This document shows positions 1-8,977 of a stretch of DNA of 64,000 bases, piece after piece. Made by a program: the position numbers and the translations under genes. Every line of letters starts with the position of its first letter. The first letter of the stretch is position 1. The notes under the pieces were generated by a model that saw only the letters and a program-made list of their open reading frames with translations, was not told where the DNA came from and ran no database searches. The DNA is from Filimonas effusa (lineage in GTDB: Bacteria > Bacteroidota > Bacteroidia > Chitinophagales > Chitinophagaceae), in the NCBI RefSeq assembly GCF_004118675.1, contig NZ_SDHZ01000002.1, positions 682,001 through 746,000 on the forward strand, in the 5' to 3' direction.

Positions 1-600
1 CTCTTCCTTGGTAGTCATGGCCCCTGCATCGTTAACGATGGTAAGCTTAGACCTGGTAAGTGTTGTTACCGGGAATTTGATCGTAAGCGTAGTGGCAGTT
101 TTAGCCACTACCTCCAATTGGGTGGTAGTGCCGGCAAAAGTTACGGATTCTACTTTTTCAAAGTATTTGCCGGTAAGTGTAAGTGTGCCGTTCTGCTGGA
201 AGTTATAGTTGCTCACATCGGTGATCAGCGGCAAAGCAATTACTTTAAACGGAACAGAGAATGATTTGCCAAGTCCATTGGTAAAGACAATATTCTGGCT
301 TGCCGGAATAGCGTCTACCGGCACACGGAACAGGATGGCATTATCGGTATTAAATGCCGGGTTGAAATTGGCAATAATGTTACCGTTATCAAAGATGATG
401 GTACGAATATCACCAAGGCCTTTACCGGTTAAGGTGAGGCTGGCATTGGATGCGCCTTCGCCCGGGGCGATGGCATCCGGTACCGGGTTATTGGAAGCGC
501 TGCTAAGCGAATAATCTTTATCTTTTACACAGCCAACCAGCATGAAGCAAGTCAGGCTCATTACGGCGCCGATGTTGCGTAAGTAGTTCAGTCGTTTCAT
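1..600 (-). CDS. TIG/IPT-domain surface lipoprotein of the SusCD locus (3' end outside window)
   Basis: The first 200 residues read without a stop to the window edge, so the gene is partial. Residues 1-24 form a lipoprotein signal ending in L-V-G-C (Cys24), followed by K-D-K-D. Two immunoglobulin-like TIG repeats follow, each carrying L-T-L-T-G-K and a later I-I-F-D-N or V-T-F-A-G strand (about residues 55-125 and 135-200). The gene starts 20 bp after the SusD gene and is probably the third gene of that operon. By position and fold it is likely a surface glycan-binding protein (SusE/SGBP type) that helps capture the substrate at the cell surface. The C-terminal binding domain, which would suggest the glycan, is not visible. 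Confidence 0.8.
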   Translation of the reverse strand, partial: MKRLNYLRNIGAVMSLTCFMLVGCVKDKDYSLSSASNNPVPDAIAPGEGASNASLTLTGKGLGDIRTIIFDNGNIIANFNPAFNTDNAILFRVPVDAIPASQNIVFTNGLGKSFSVPFKVIALPLITDVSNYNFQQNGTLTLTGKYFEKVESVTFAGTTTQLEVVAKTATTLTIKFPVTTLTRSKLTIVNDAGAMTTKEE

Positions 601-620
601 ATGAATCGTTTATACACTGG

Positions 621-2204
621 TTAATAATAAGGTACCGCTTCACCAAGTAAAGCCGGGTTTTCAATTGTTTCGGCCTGCGGCACCGGAAGGAACAGCTGCG
701 AAGGACTGGTAAGCACCACCTTTAGCGGATTAAGCGTTCCGTCGAAATTAAGGTTACCCCTTTCCTGTGCTCCCACCATTTGTTTTGCTTTTTCAAAGCC
801 CTGGCGCTGAATATCGAACCAGAAGTCGCCTTCAAAAGCAAATTCTACCTTACGCTCATGCAGGATATCATCGATAGTAAATGTACTTACAGGTGAAAGC
901 CCTGCGCGTGTATGAACAGCATTGTAACCATCCAGCGCCACACCGTCGATACCGCCGCTTAACAGCGAAGCCTCCGCATAAATCAACAATACATCAGCAT
1001 AACGCAGAATGTAAGTGCCCATGCTGGTGAACAAGCCACTCACGGGCTCAGCACCACCGGCAGGTCCGATCACATATTTCAGGATATTGGCACGTACATC
1101 GTTGAAGGTGTTGGAGAGGTCGTCTACCTTCGCAGTGGTATCGTATTTAAAGCCGTTCGGGAATTTATCATTTATCCAGTCGGCACGATGAAAGCCCTGC
1201 TCCATCACACTCCAACCGCGTCTTTTATCGCCCGTAGCGTATCCCGTAGCGGGATTGAGCATGTCCAGTGAAGGCCTTACGGCAGAATAGCCGTCTGCAT
1301 TTGTAGGACCGGGTTTCAGCAGTGCCTGCGGCGCTACATACTCCTGGAACAGGTTACCTCCATTATAGCCCATGGAAGCCAGCCATTGTAAAGAGAACAG
1401 TGATTCTTTGTTATTGTTGGCAGAGGCAGAAGTGAACATTTTACCATAGTCGCCATACAAGCCCACTTTAGCAGGATTGGCATTGGAGTAATCGATCACT
1501 TCTTTTGCTTTCAGCTTGGCATTGGCATAATCTTTTGAATACAGGTACAGTTTAGCCATCATCCCTTTTGCCGCCCATTTGGTAACACGGCCTGCCTGGT
1601 AGGCATCCTGGCCAAGATGTTCTTCTGCATATTTAAGATCTTCCAACGCATAGCGCAGTACATCTTTCTGCAGATAACGGGGAACGAGGTATTTACCGGG
1701 CTCGGTAAGCATAACCGGATCATCTACAATAGGTGCATCTCCAAATGCGCGGGCTATGTAGAAGTAGGCGAATCCCCTGATAAACCTGGCTTCGGCAATA
1801 CCTTGTGTAAGATAAGCCTGATCACCTACCTGTTTTTTCTTCTGTTCAAAAAGATTGATCAGAACAGCCGCACTACCGGCAGCTTTATAACACGAACGCC
1901 AGGTAGCACCCACAGGTCCATCGGTACTGAGGATATTAAAATTATAAAACGTTTTATAGTTTTCATCACCTCTTACGATGGCAGTTCCGGCCATGATATC
2001 ACCTACGCACAAGAAGGCTTTATCGAACCATCTGCCCCAAACGGCATTGTAGAGCACACCGGTGGCGCCGTTAACCTCTGCGGCATTCCGGTAGTAATTT
2101 TCTACTGTTACACTGGTAGCGGGCGTGGTATCCAGGAAATCTTTTTTACAGGAACCGACCGATACTGCCAGTAGCAGGATATATATAGAAGCAAGCTTTT
2201 TCAT
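621..2204 (-). CDS. susD: SusD/RagB-family nutrient-binding outer-membrane lipoprotein
   Basis: 527 residues. The signal peptide ends S-V-G-S-C with Cys19 followed by K-K-D-F-L-D, a typical SusD start. The helical TPR-like SusD fold follows: the region around residues 130-150 (EARFIRGFAYFYIARAFGD) and the late stretch with ILRYADVLLIYAEA and ILHERKVEFAFEGDFWFDIQR are hallmarks of the family. SusD proteins sit as a lid over the SusC barrel and bind the oligosaccharide or other ligand before import. The gene starts 17 bp after susC, so the two are cotranscribed. The ligand cannot be read from the sequence. Confidence 0.96.
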   Translation of the reverse strand: MKKLASIYILLLAVSVGSCKKDFLDTTPATSVTVENYYRNAAEVNGATGVLYNAVWGRWFDKAFLCVGDIMAGTAIVRGDENYKTFYNFNILSTDGPVGATWRSCYKAAGSAAVLINLFEQKKKQVGDQAYLTQGIAEARFIRGFAYFYIARAFGDAPIVDDPVMLTEPGKYLVPRYLQKDVLRYALEDLKYAEEHLGQDAYQAGRVTKWAAKGMMAKLYLYSKDYANAKLKAKEVIDYSNANPAKVGLYGDYGKMFTSASANNNKESLFSLQWLASMGYNGGNLFQEYVAPQALLKPGPTNADGYSAVRPSLDMLNPATGYATGDKRRGWSVMEQGFHRADWINDKFPNGFKYDTTAKVDDLSNTFNDVRANILKYVIGPAGGAEPVSGLFTSMGTYILRYADVLLIYAEASLLSGGIDGVALDGYNAVHTRAGLSPVSTFTIDDILHERKVEFAFEGDFWFDIQRQGFEKAKQMVGAQERGNLNFDGTLNPLKVVLTSPSQLFLPVPQAETIENPALLGEAVPYY

Positions 2205-2221
2205 TCTGTTTCATTTAAAAG

Positions 2222-5200
2222 TTAGAACTCGATGTTAGCACCTATGGTAACTGTACGCGGAATAGGATAACGTCCCTGGTCTATGTTCATCAGCAATACG
2301 TTGTTGTTGATAGATCCCAGGTCAGGGTTATAGCCGGAGTAACCGGTAAATGTGTACAGGTTCTGACAGGAAACATACACCCGTGCAGAAGAAAGTTTAG
2401 CCCTTGTTACCCATGCAGCTGGCAGATTGTATCCCAGGGAAACAGTTTGAATTCTCAGGAAAGAGCCATCTTCAATATACCTGTCGGATACCCTGAGGTT
2501 ATAGTTGCTCCATTTATTGAAGCGGGGCATATCGCTGCCGGTATTATCGGCTGTATACCTGTCCAAAACGGTAGTCAGCTGGTTAGACCACTGGTTGCTC
2601 ATTCTCTCGGTAAGCATACGGGTTGCATTGTACACTTTAGCGCCATAGCTGCCGTACAGGAAAATCGACAGATCAAATTCTTTGTACTGGAAGGTATTGT
2701 TGAGGCCACCTGTAAACTTAGGATTGGGGTTGCCTATCATTTTCACGTCCTTGTCATCCAGTATTTTATTACCATCCAGGTCTTTGTAGCGCTGGTCACC
2801 AAGCCATAACTGCTGCGGCCCTACTGCCAATCCCCAGTTTACACCGTTATTGAGCTCGTCCTGGCTTTTAAACAGGCCATCGGTCACATAACCATAGAAA
2901 GCGCCTACAGGCTGTCCCTGCTGGCTTACGGTGATAACAGGGTCTTTACCGGAATAGTCTACACGAATACTACCTGCCAGCTTTGCATCCTTGGTATTCA
3001 GTTCATTTAAAGTGTTCTTGTAGTGACTGAACGTTAAAGTAGTTTTCCAGTTGAAATCTTTACGCGTCATGTTATAGCTGGTAAGAGAGACATCGATACC
3101 GGTATTGGTCATTTTACCGTTGTTGGCGATTGGGGTCCATATATCGTCCCAGTTATCGCTATTGGTTTGTTCGCCTATACCAGAGAAATCGGCCAGCTGT
3201 GTCGCCAGCAGCATTTTGCTGGATACCTTTTTATAAACGTCGATAGTAAGATCTATTTTCTTATTGAACAGGGCCGCATCTATACCTGCATTATATGTTT
3301 TAACCGCTTCCCAGCCCAGGTTCAGGTTACCGATATTACGCGGAAAACCTGCAGGTCCAAAGGGACTGGTACGTGACAGATCGATATTGGTGTAGTACTG
3401 GTTGGCAGCAACATTCTGGTTACCAACAGCACCGTAACCGCCCCTGATCTTGATAGAGCTGGCCCAGGAAAGATTGTTCGCAAAAGACTCGTTAGTGAGC
3501 GTCCAGGCCACCGATACTGCCGGGAAATAACCGATGCGGTTATTGGGACCAAAAGCAGAAGAACCATCCCTCCTGACAGAAGCGCTTATAGAATACCTGT
3601 TATCGTAAGAATAGTTTACACGTGCAAAATAGGATTCCATTTTCCAGTCACCTGCACCTGCGCCAATAGTTTCGTTGGAGTTATTACCTTGTTCACCAAC
3701 CCCGAGCGAAGGCAGGTTTTGCTGCAGATTTTGCCTGTAGGCCTGGAGGTAATCGTAACGTGAGCTTTGTACTTCATGACCTAATGTGGCAAATACCCAG
3801 TGTTTACCAAAGCCGCCATTATAGTTCAGGTAATTCTTCAAACCCCAGTAGAGGCTATTATCCCTTTGTTCCCTGAGTTTGGATGGGCCAAGGATCCTGA
3901 CACTGTCGTAACCGCCATGGTTATTAGGTTGTACGTTGAACAACAGTGGCTGGAATGCTTTCCCATTCATGAAGTTAAAGTCGTAGTTCACTTCACTGCG
4001 GAAGGTGAGCCCCTTCAGTATTTCTACTTCGCCATAAATGGCGCCAAAGGCTTTGGACTGAATTTGTCTTACATCTCTGAGGTTAGCCATCGCAACAGGG
4101 TTATTATCGGTACCTATTGGATTACCTGAGATCTGCAGCGCACCGGCATACTGCCCATCCGGGGAAAGGATCACGGCAGCGGGGCTGTTGTGCAACACCA
4201 CGCTGGTTACCGCATCAAAGCCATCGGTAAGTCCCACTCTTTGATTACTGCGCGACAGGTTGGTACTGATACCTGCTTTCAACCAGCTTTTCACCTGCTG
4301 ATCAACATTCATTCTGAAGGAATATCTTTTAAAGTCGGTTCCTATTAACGTACCTGTTTGTGTGTAATAGTTACCGGAGAAATAGTAGGTTGTTTTACCC
4401 TGGCCTCCGGAGAACGAAAGCTGGTGATTTTGCGTGATACCGGTTTGAAAGATGGCGCTTTGCCAGTCGGTACCGGTACCGAGCAGATCGGGGTTTTTGA
4501 ATTCAACTGTTGTATCGGCCACTTCACCTACGGCGCGGAATTCTTTTACCAGTGAGTTCTGGTACCGGCCATACTCGCGCAGGTTCATGATGGGCAGTTT
4601 TTTAGGAACGGCAGCAGCACCATAATACATGCTGTAAGCCATTTTACCTTCACCGGCCTTACCCTTTTTTGTATTGATAAGCACCACACCATTAGCCGCC
4701 CTGGAGCCATAGATCGCCTGGGCCGACGCATCTTTCAGGATATCGATGGAAGCAATGTCGTTGGGATTTAAGGTGGCGAGCACGCTCTGGCCGGTTTGTC
4801 CGCCGCTGCCACCCAGTACATCCTGGCTAAGACTACTGGTTGAAGCAGCTAATGGCACCCCATCGATCACATACAGCGGATCGTTACCGTTTACGCTGGT
4901 GATACCCCTTACCCTAACGGAAACACCGCCACCGGGCTGACCGCCGTTGGCGGCAATGGTAACACCGGCTACTTTACCCTGCAATGCCTGATCCACACCA
5001 GGCACCGGCAGGTTTTTGATCTCCCGCTCCGACACTGATGCGATTGAGGTGGTAACGCTGGAACGTTTAGCGGTACCGTAACCAATTACCACCACCTCGT
5101 TCAGGTTGGTAACGGCGCCTTTAAGTACAATGTTGAATGTGGTATTCAGTCCAATCTCCACTTCTGCAGATTCCAGTCCTACATAACTTACCACCAATAT

Positions 5201-5419
5201 GGTGGCAGCTGGCGGCAGTTGCAATTTGAATGCGCCCGACTGGCTGGTGACGAATGATTTTGACTGACCTTTTACTGTAACGGTTGCTCCTACCAGGGGA
5301 GCGCCTTTTTCATCGGTTACAACACCTGATATGGTTTTGTTCTGTGCCCATAAAATAGAACTGACAAGCAGCAAAGTTGTGAGTAAGCAGATGAACCGTG
5401 GAATAGTTCTGTTTGGCAT
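2222..5419 (-). CDS. susC: SusC/RagA-family TonB-dependent outer-membrane transporter
   Basis: 1065 residues. A signal peptide (about 1-25, ending ILWAQ) is followed by a carboxypeptidase-regulatory-like beta-sandwich (about 28-110, starting ISGVVTDEKGAPLVGATV). Next come the SusC signature V-V-V-I-G-Y-G-T, the plug domain with ALQGKVAGV and VRVRGITSVNGNDPLYVIDG, and a 22-strand-type barrel to the C-terminal F. No STN domain precedes the regulatory-like domain, so this is unlikely to be part of a sigma/anti-sigma relay. It imports a ligand in partnership with the SusD lipoprotein, driven by TonB. It is the first gene of the susC-susD-lipoprotein operon, and a -7-type motif lies 22 bp upstream. 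Confidence 0.97.
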   Translation of the reverse strand: MPNRTIPRFICLLTTLLLVSSILWAQNKTISGVVTDEKGAPLVGATVTVKGQSKSFVTSQSGAFKLQLPPAATILVVSYVGLESAEVEIGLNTTFNIVLKGAVTNLNEVVVIGYGTAKRSSVTTSIASVSEREIKNLPVPGVDQALQGKVAGVTIAANGGQPGGGVSVRVRGITSVNGNDPLYVIDGVPLAASTSSLSQDVLGGSGGQTGQSVLATLNPNDIASIDILKDASAQAIYGSRAANGVVLINTKKGKAGEGKMAYSMYYGAAAVPKKLPIMNLREYGRYQNSLVKEFRAVGEVADTTVEFKNPDLLGTGTDWQSAIFQTGITQNHQLSFSGGQGKTTYYFSGNYYTQTGTLIGTDFKRYSFRMNVDQQVKSWLKAGISTNLSRSNQRVGLTDGFDAVTSVVLHNSPAAVILSPDGQYAGALQISGNPIGTDNNPVAMANLRDVRQIQSKAFGAIYGEVEILKGLTFRSEVNYDFNFMNGKAFQPLLFNVQPNNHGGYDSVRILGPSKLREQRDNSLYWGLKNYLNYNGGFGKHWVFATLGHEVQSSRYDYLQAYRQNLQQNLPSLGVGEQGNNSNETIGAGAGDWKMESYFARVNYSYDNRYSISASVRRDGSSAFGPNNRIGYFPAVSVAWTLTNESFANNLSWASSIKIRGGYGAVGNQNVAANQYYTNIDLSRTSPFGPAGFPRNIGNLNLGWEAVKTYNAGIDAALFNKKIDLTIDVYKKVSSKMLLATQLADFSGIGEQTNSDNWDDIWTPIANNGKMTNTGIDVSLTSYNMTRKDFNWKTTLTFSHYKNTLNELNTKDAKLAGSIRVDYSGKDPVITVSQQGQPVGAFYGYVTDGLFKSQDELNNGVNWGLAVGPQQLWLGDQRYKDLDGNKILDDKDVKMIGNPNPKFTGGLNNTFQYKEFDLSIFLYGSYGAKVYNATRMLTERMSNQWSNQLTTVLDRYTADNTGSDMPRFNKWSNYNLRVSDRYIEDGSFLRIQTVSLGYNLPAAWVTRAKLSSARVYVSCQNLYTFTGYSGYNPDLGSINNNVLLMNIDQGRYPIPRTVTIGANIEF

Positions 5420-5441
5420 ATGGCAATTCGTTTTAATGAAC

Positions 5442-5449
5442 CAAATGTA
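5442..5449 (-). promoter_or_regulatory. Candidate -7 element (TACATTTG) for susC
   Basis: On the minus strand TACATTTG matches the Bacteroidota -7 consensus TANNTTTG and lies 22 bp before the susC start. No clear TTTG is found 19-21 bp further upstream, only T-rich sequence. The 232-bp space up to the divergent AraC gene is AT-rich and is where that regulator would be expected to act. I saw no obvious operator repeat in it. Confidence 0.5.
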
Positions 5450-5651
5450 GAGTATAAGGCATTTTAAAAATGATACTATTTTATCTTTTCAATGTATTTT
5501 TTATACAATACGATAATACACTAAAGAACGGATACTGCCTAATACCTTAATTACAGGGGTATTGCAAGGAAATACACTATAATAAAACGCCTATATTATT
5601 TAAACAATAATCATATTTTTCATTACTTTCATCCAACGAAATGCTTGCTAT

Positions 5652-6536
5652 ATGAAAGAAGAGTTGCTGCGGGAGATCATTCCGCTTACTCCAAGCGATT
5701 GTTTTACAATATTTTCAAGAATAAAATCGGAGTTTGATTTCCCTCTTCATCACCACGAAGAGTTTGAATTGAATTTTATCCGGAATGCCAGGGGGGCGCA
5801 GCGTGTTATCGGCAATCATATTGAAGAGATTGGCGACCTGGAACTGGTTCTTGTAGGCCCCAACCTCCAGCACGGGTGGTTCACCCACCGGTGCAAAAGC
5901 CGTAAGATAGAAGAGATAACGGTACAGTTTCACCGCGACCTGTTCCCGGAACGTTTCCTGCACAGGAACCAGATGAGTGCGCTGCGGACCATGTTCGAGC
6001 GTTCGCTGAGAGGGATCTTATTTCCGGCAAAGGCAACCACCGCATTAATGCCCCGCTTAAAAGCGCTGACGCAGGCACAGGGCTTTCCTTCCGTACTGGA
6101 CCTGTTGACGCTGCTGCATGAGCTCTCTGTTGTAAAGCCTATCACTATATTATCCGATATAGCGTTCACTCCCAAAGAAAGTATTGCCTATAACAGCCGG
6201 CGCATACATCGTGTCATGGAATTCATTAACGGAAATTTCCAGAAAACGGCCAGCCTGGAAGATGCTGCAGCCATAGCAGGCATGGCGCCTGTATCGTTCA
6301 GCCGCTTTTTTAAAACAAGAACAGGCAAAACCTATATCGACACCCTGAATGAAATAAGGGTGGGTAATGCCTCCAGGATGCTGATAGATACCACCCAAAG
6401 TATTGCCGAAATAGCGTCCAGGTGCGGCTTCAACAATCTTTCGAACTTCAACCGCATCTTCAAAAAGAAAAAAATATGCACACCGAAGGAATTCCGGGAA
6501 ACATTCAATGCTTCGGGCGTTCGCACGTTCATTTAG
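5652..6536 (+). CDS. AraC-family transcriptional regulator
   Basis: 294 residues. The N-terminal half is a cupin-like sensing domain: P-L-H-H-H-E-E-F-E-L near residue 35 and a conserved G-P-N-L-Q-H-G-W near residue 75. The C-terminal 100 residues hold the two AraC helix-turn-helix motifs (SLEDAAAIAGMAPVSFSRFF, then SIAEIASRCGFNNLSNFNRI followed by the FKKKKICTPKEFRE end). It is transcribed away from the susC operon across a 232-bp shared regulatory region and lies 31 bp before the esterase gene, so it probably controls one or both in response to a sugar-like ligand. That role is inferred from position only. Confidence 0.93.
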   Translation: MKEELLREIIPLTPSDCFTIFSRIKSEFDFPLHHHEEFELNFIRNARGAQRVIGNHIEEIGDLELVLVGPNLQHGWFTHRCKSRKIEEITVQFHRDLFPERFLHRNQMSALRTMFERSLRGILFPAKATTALMPRLKALTQAQGFPSVLDLLTLLHELSVVKPITILSDIAFTPKESIAYNSRRIHRVMEFINGNFQKTASLEDAAAIAGMAPVSFSRFFKTRTGKTYIDTLNEIRVGNASRMLIDTTQSIAEIASRCGFNNLSNFNRIFKKKKICTPKEFRETFNASGVRTFI

Positions 6537-6567
6537 CCAACATTTCTATCATAATATCACTATCATT

Positions 6568-7653
6568 ATGAAATACTTTCTCTTGTTACTCATGAGTTCG
6601 TTGCTGGTTACCGGATTACAAGCCGGCAGCACTAACAAGCCGCTGCAATTTTATAAGGCCAGCTCTCCGTTATTACGTTATACCGGCAGGATAGATTTTA
6701 CCGATATCAACCAGCCACGTTTATGGACCGCAGGAAGTTATGTAACCGCAGGTATCAAGGGCGACAGCTGCGCTTTTATTATCGGGGATGAACATTTATA
6801 CAATAAGTACAGGAACTATATAGAAATAATCATCGATGGCAAACAAACCTATCGTTTGCAATTGAAAAAGGATGTTGATACCATCGGCATTCACCTGGGA
6901 GACGATAACAATGCAACACACCAGGTGATCATTTGCAAGAATACAGAAACCAGTATAGGCTATATGAGCATTGGCGGTATAATGGCAATGGACTTAAGTT
7001 CTTTGCCCGCGCCCGCGCCTGTACGTAAGATAGAGTTTATCGGCAACTCCATCACCTGCGGTACCGGCAGCGATATATCGGAGAAGCCCTGCGGCCAGGG
7101 AGAGTGGTACGACCAGCACAATGCATGGTTCAGCTATGGCGCAATAACGGCAAGGAATTTAAAGGCCAACTGGCACCTGACTTCTGTATCAGGCATTGGC
7201 CTGGTACATAGTTGTTGCGATATGAAAGTGTTGATGCCCCAGGTATTTGATAAGATAAACCTCGCAGGCAACAGTCTTGCCTGGGATTTTTCACGCTATC
7301 AGCCCGATGTGGTGACGATATGCCTTGGGCAAAATGACGGGCAGCAGGATTCTGTATTGTTTTGTAACGCCTATGAAAAGTTTATAAACACGATCAGAAT
7401 GCATTACCCTGAGGCAGCTATTATTTGTTTAACAAGCCCTATGGCTGACGAGGGTTTATTAAAGATGATGCGGCGATATCTCGACGCCATTGTAACGGGG
7501 TGTAATGACCGGGGCGACAGGAATGTTTACCGGTATTATTTCGGCCGGCGTTACCATTCGGGCTGCGGCGATCATCCGAGCCTGGCCGAACATCATGAAA
7601 TTGCACAGGAACTGTCTGATTTTATCAGCCGGATAAAGGGCTGGCCGATGTAA
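6568..7653 (+). CDS. Secreted SGNH/GDSL hydrolase, CE2-like carbohydrate esterase
   Basis: 361 residues from the ATG at 6568. An upstream in-frame start at 6508 would overlap the AraC gene and precede the signal peptide ([20 protein letters not shown]), so I reject it. An N-terminal beta-sandwich (about 25-150) is followed by an SGNH domain: block [10 protein letters not shown] with Ser161, block III C-L-G-Q-N-D with Asn256, and block V G-D-H-P-S with His336. This two-domain order matches carbohydrate esterase family 2, which removes acetyl groups from plant or microbial polysaccharides. Its place after the AraC gene and opposite the SusCD operon suggests an acetylated glycan substrate, which is an inference. 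The signal peptide points to the periplasm or the cell surface. Confidence 0.85.
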   Translation: MKYFLLLLMSSLLVTGLQAGSTNKPLQFYKASSPLLRYTGRIDFTDINQPRLWTAGSYVTAGIKGDSCAFIIGDEHLYNKYRNYIEIIIDGKQTYRLQLKKDVDTIGIHLGDDNNATHQVIICKNTETSIGYMSIGGIMAMDLSSLPAPAPVRKIEFIGNSITCGTGSDISEKPCGQGEWYDQHNAWFSYGAITARNLKANWHLTSVSGIGLVHSCCDMKVLMPQVFDKINLAGNSLAWDFSRYQPDVVTICLGQNDGQQDSVLFCNAYEKFINTIRMHYPEAAIICLTSPMADEGLLKMMRRYLDAIVTGCNDRGDRNVYRYYFGRRYHSGCGDHPSLAEHHEIAQELSDFISRIKGWPM

Positions 7654-7666
7654 GGTTGTTTTTCCT

Positions 7667-7674
7667 TACATTTG
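7667..7674 (+). promoter_or_regulatory. Candidate -7 element (TACATTTG) for the B12-binding protein gene
   Basis: TACATTTG matches TANNTTTG and sits 23 bp before the ATG at 7698. It supports that start over the in-frame TTG at 7656, which lies upstream of the motif. No convincing -33 TTTG was seen. The motif suggests that the B12-protein/hydratase pair is transcribed separately from the esterase. Confidence 0.5.
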
Positions 7675-7697
7675 AATACAAACAACCGTTAGCATCA

Positions 7698-8117
7698 ATG
7701 AACAGCACACTCAATCGCCCGATACGGGTATTGGTAGCAAAAGTAGGCCTGGATGGTCATGACCGGGGCGCCAAGGTAATCGCAACTGCTTTGCGTGACG
7801 CCGGCATGGAGGTGATTTATACCGGTTTGCGCCAGACACCCGAGATGGTGGTGAATGCCGCTTTGCAGGAAGATGTGGACGCCATAGGTATCAGCATATT
7901 ATCAGGAGCGCATATGACCGTTTTCCCGCGGGTGAAGCAACTGATGGATGAAAAAGAGATGGACGATGTGCTGTTAACCGGCGGCGGCATTATACCGGAA
8001 ACCGATATGAATACTTTGCAGGCGCTGGGCATAGGAAAATTATTTGCGCCGGGAGCTTCGATGGCAGATATCGCAGATTACATTAATAATTGGACAAAAG
8101 CCCACAGGGAGTTCTAA
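7698..8117 (+). CDS. Stand-alone cobalamin-binding domain protein (methylmalonyl-CoA mutase small-subunit type)
   Basis: 139 residues, only the B12-binding Rossmann-like domain. The base-off/His-on motif D-x-H-x-x-G is complete (Asp19, His21, Gly24), followed by S-I-L-S-G-A-H and the L-L-T-G-G-G-I-I-P strand that cradles the nucleotide tail. It resembles the separate small subunits of split acyl-CoA mutases (methylmalonyl-, isobutyryl- or 2-hydroxyisobutyryl-CoA mutase), which need a TIM-barrel large subunit. No such subunit is encoded in the window. The enoyl-CoA hydratase follows after 21 bp, and methylmalonyl-CoA epimerase is encoded about 14 kb away, so a role in propionate or branched-chain acyl-CoA metabolism is likely but unproven. 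Confidence 0.9.
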   Translation: MNSTLNRPIRVLVAKVGLDGHDRGAKVIATALRDAGMEVIYTGLRQTPEMVVNAALQEDVDAIGISILSGAHMTVFPRVKQLMDEKEMDDVLLTGGGIIPETDMNTLQALGIGKLFAPGASMADIADYINNWTKAHREF

Positions 8118-8138
8118 CTTGCACCAAAATTCATTGCT

Positions 8139-8918
8139 ATGTCCTATAAGACTTTATTAACGACGTTAGAGGAAGGAATATTTACGATTACCATCAACAG
8201 GCCCGACAAGATGAACGCATTGAACAGGGACGTCATCGAAGAATTGTCACAAGCCATCAGCGAAGTATATGAGCGTTCCGATATCCGCTCCGCCATTATC
8301 ACGGGTGCAGGAGAGAAAGCTTTTGTTGCGGGTGCCGATATCAGTGAATTCACTTCATTGGATGCAGCCGGCGGCGAAGCACTGGCACGCAAGAATCAAC
8401 AACTGGTATTTGACCGCATAGAACAGGCCCCCAAGCCTATTGTAGCTGCTGTAAACGGTTATGCGTTAGGCGGTGGTTGTGAGCTGGCACTGGCTTGTCA
8501 TTTTATACTGGCGAGTGAAAATGCAAAGTTTGGCCAGCCCGAAGTGAATCTGGGTTTACTTCCCGGTTATGGCGGCACCCAGCGTTTAACCCAGGCAGTG
8601 GGCAAAGGCAGGGCTATGCAGCTTATCATGACCGGTGAAATGGTTAGCGCGCAGGAGGCACAGCAATATGGCATTGCGAATGCAGTAGTACCTGCTGCTG
8701 AGCTGCTGAACGCTGTAAAAAAGATACTGTTGGTGATACATACCAAGGCGCCGCTTGCGATAGCGCGTGTGATTGCCTGCATCAACAATTTTGATCATAC
8801 ACAGAAGGGGTACGATTTTGAGATCAGGCAATTCGGTGAATGTTTTGGCACTGCTGACAAGGTTGAGGGTACCAATGCCTTTCTTGAGAAGCGTAAGCCT
8901 GTATTCACGGGCAAATAA
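8139..8918 (+). CDS. Enoyl-CoA hydratase/isomerase (crotonase family)
   Basis: 259 residues, the usual length. Seen: N-A-L-N near residue 26, the oxyanion-hole segments AFVAGADISEF and ALGGGCELALACH, and the signature FGQPEVNLGLLPGYGGTQRL. Both glutamates that act as acid and base in true hydratases (the E of GGGCE and the E of QPE) are present, which favours hydratase over isomerase or decarboxylase activity. The C-terminal E-G-T-N-A-F-L-E-K-R-K-P helix is also standard. It would add water to 2-enoyl-CoA (for example crotonyl-CoA) in beta-oxidation or butyrate-type metabolism. It follows the B12-binding gene by 21 bp and is probably cotranscribed with it. Confidence 0.95.
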   Translation: MSYKTLLTTLEEGIFTITINRPDKMNALNRDVIEELSQAISEVYERSDIRSAIITGAGEKAFVAGADISEFTSLDAAGGEALARKNQQLVFDRIEQAPKPIVAAVNGYALGGGCELALACHFILASENAKFGQPEVNLGLLPGYGGTQRLTQAVGKGRAMQLIMTGEMVSAQEAQQYGIANAVVPAAELLNAVKKILLVIHTKAPLAIARVIACINNFDHTQKGYDFEIRQFGECFGTADKVEGTNAFLEKRKPVFTGK

Positions 8919-8947
8919 ACCGGTTACGTTTTTTGGTTCCGGGCGCC

Positions 8948-8955
8948 TAACTTTG
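8948..8955 (+). promoter_or_regulatory. Candidate -7 element (TAACTTTG) for fumC
   Basis: TAACTTTG fits TANNTTTG exactly, 22 bp before the fumarase ATG. A TTTTG lies only 12 bp upstream, too close for a standard -33 box, so only the -7 part is supported. Confidence 0.5.
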
Positions 8956-8977
8956 CGGCACACAAAAAAATAGCTGT

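Noticed and set aside
1617-2174. Open frame of 185 codons on the plus strand within susD
   Set aside because: It lies fully antisense to the SusD gene, shows no domain, and its codon pattern is the complement of a real gene.
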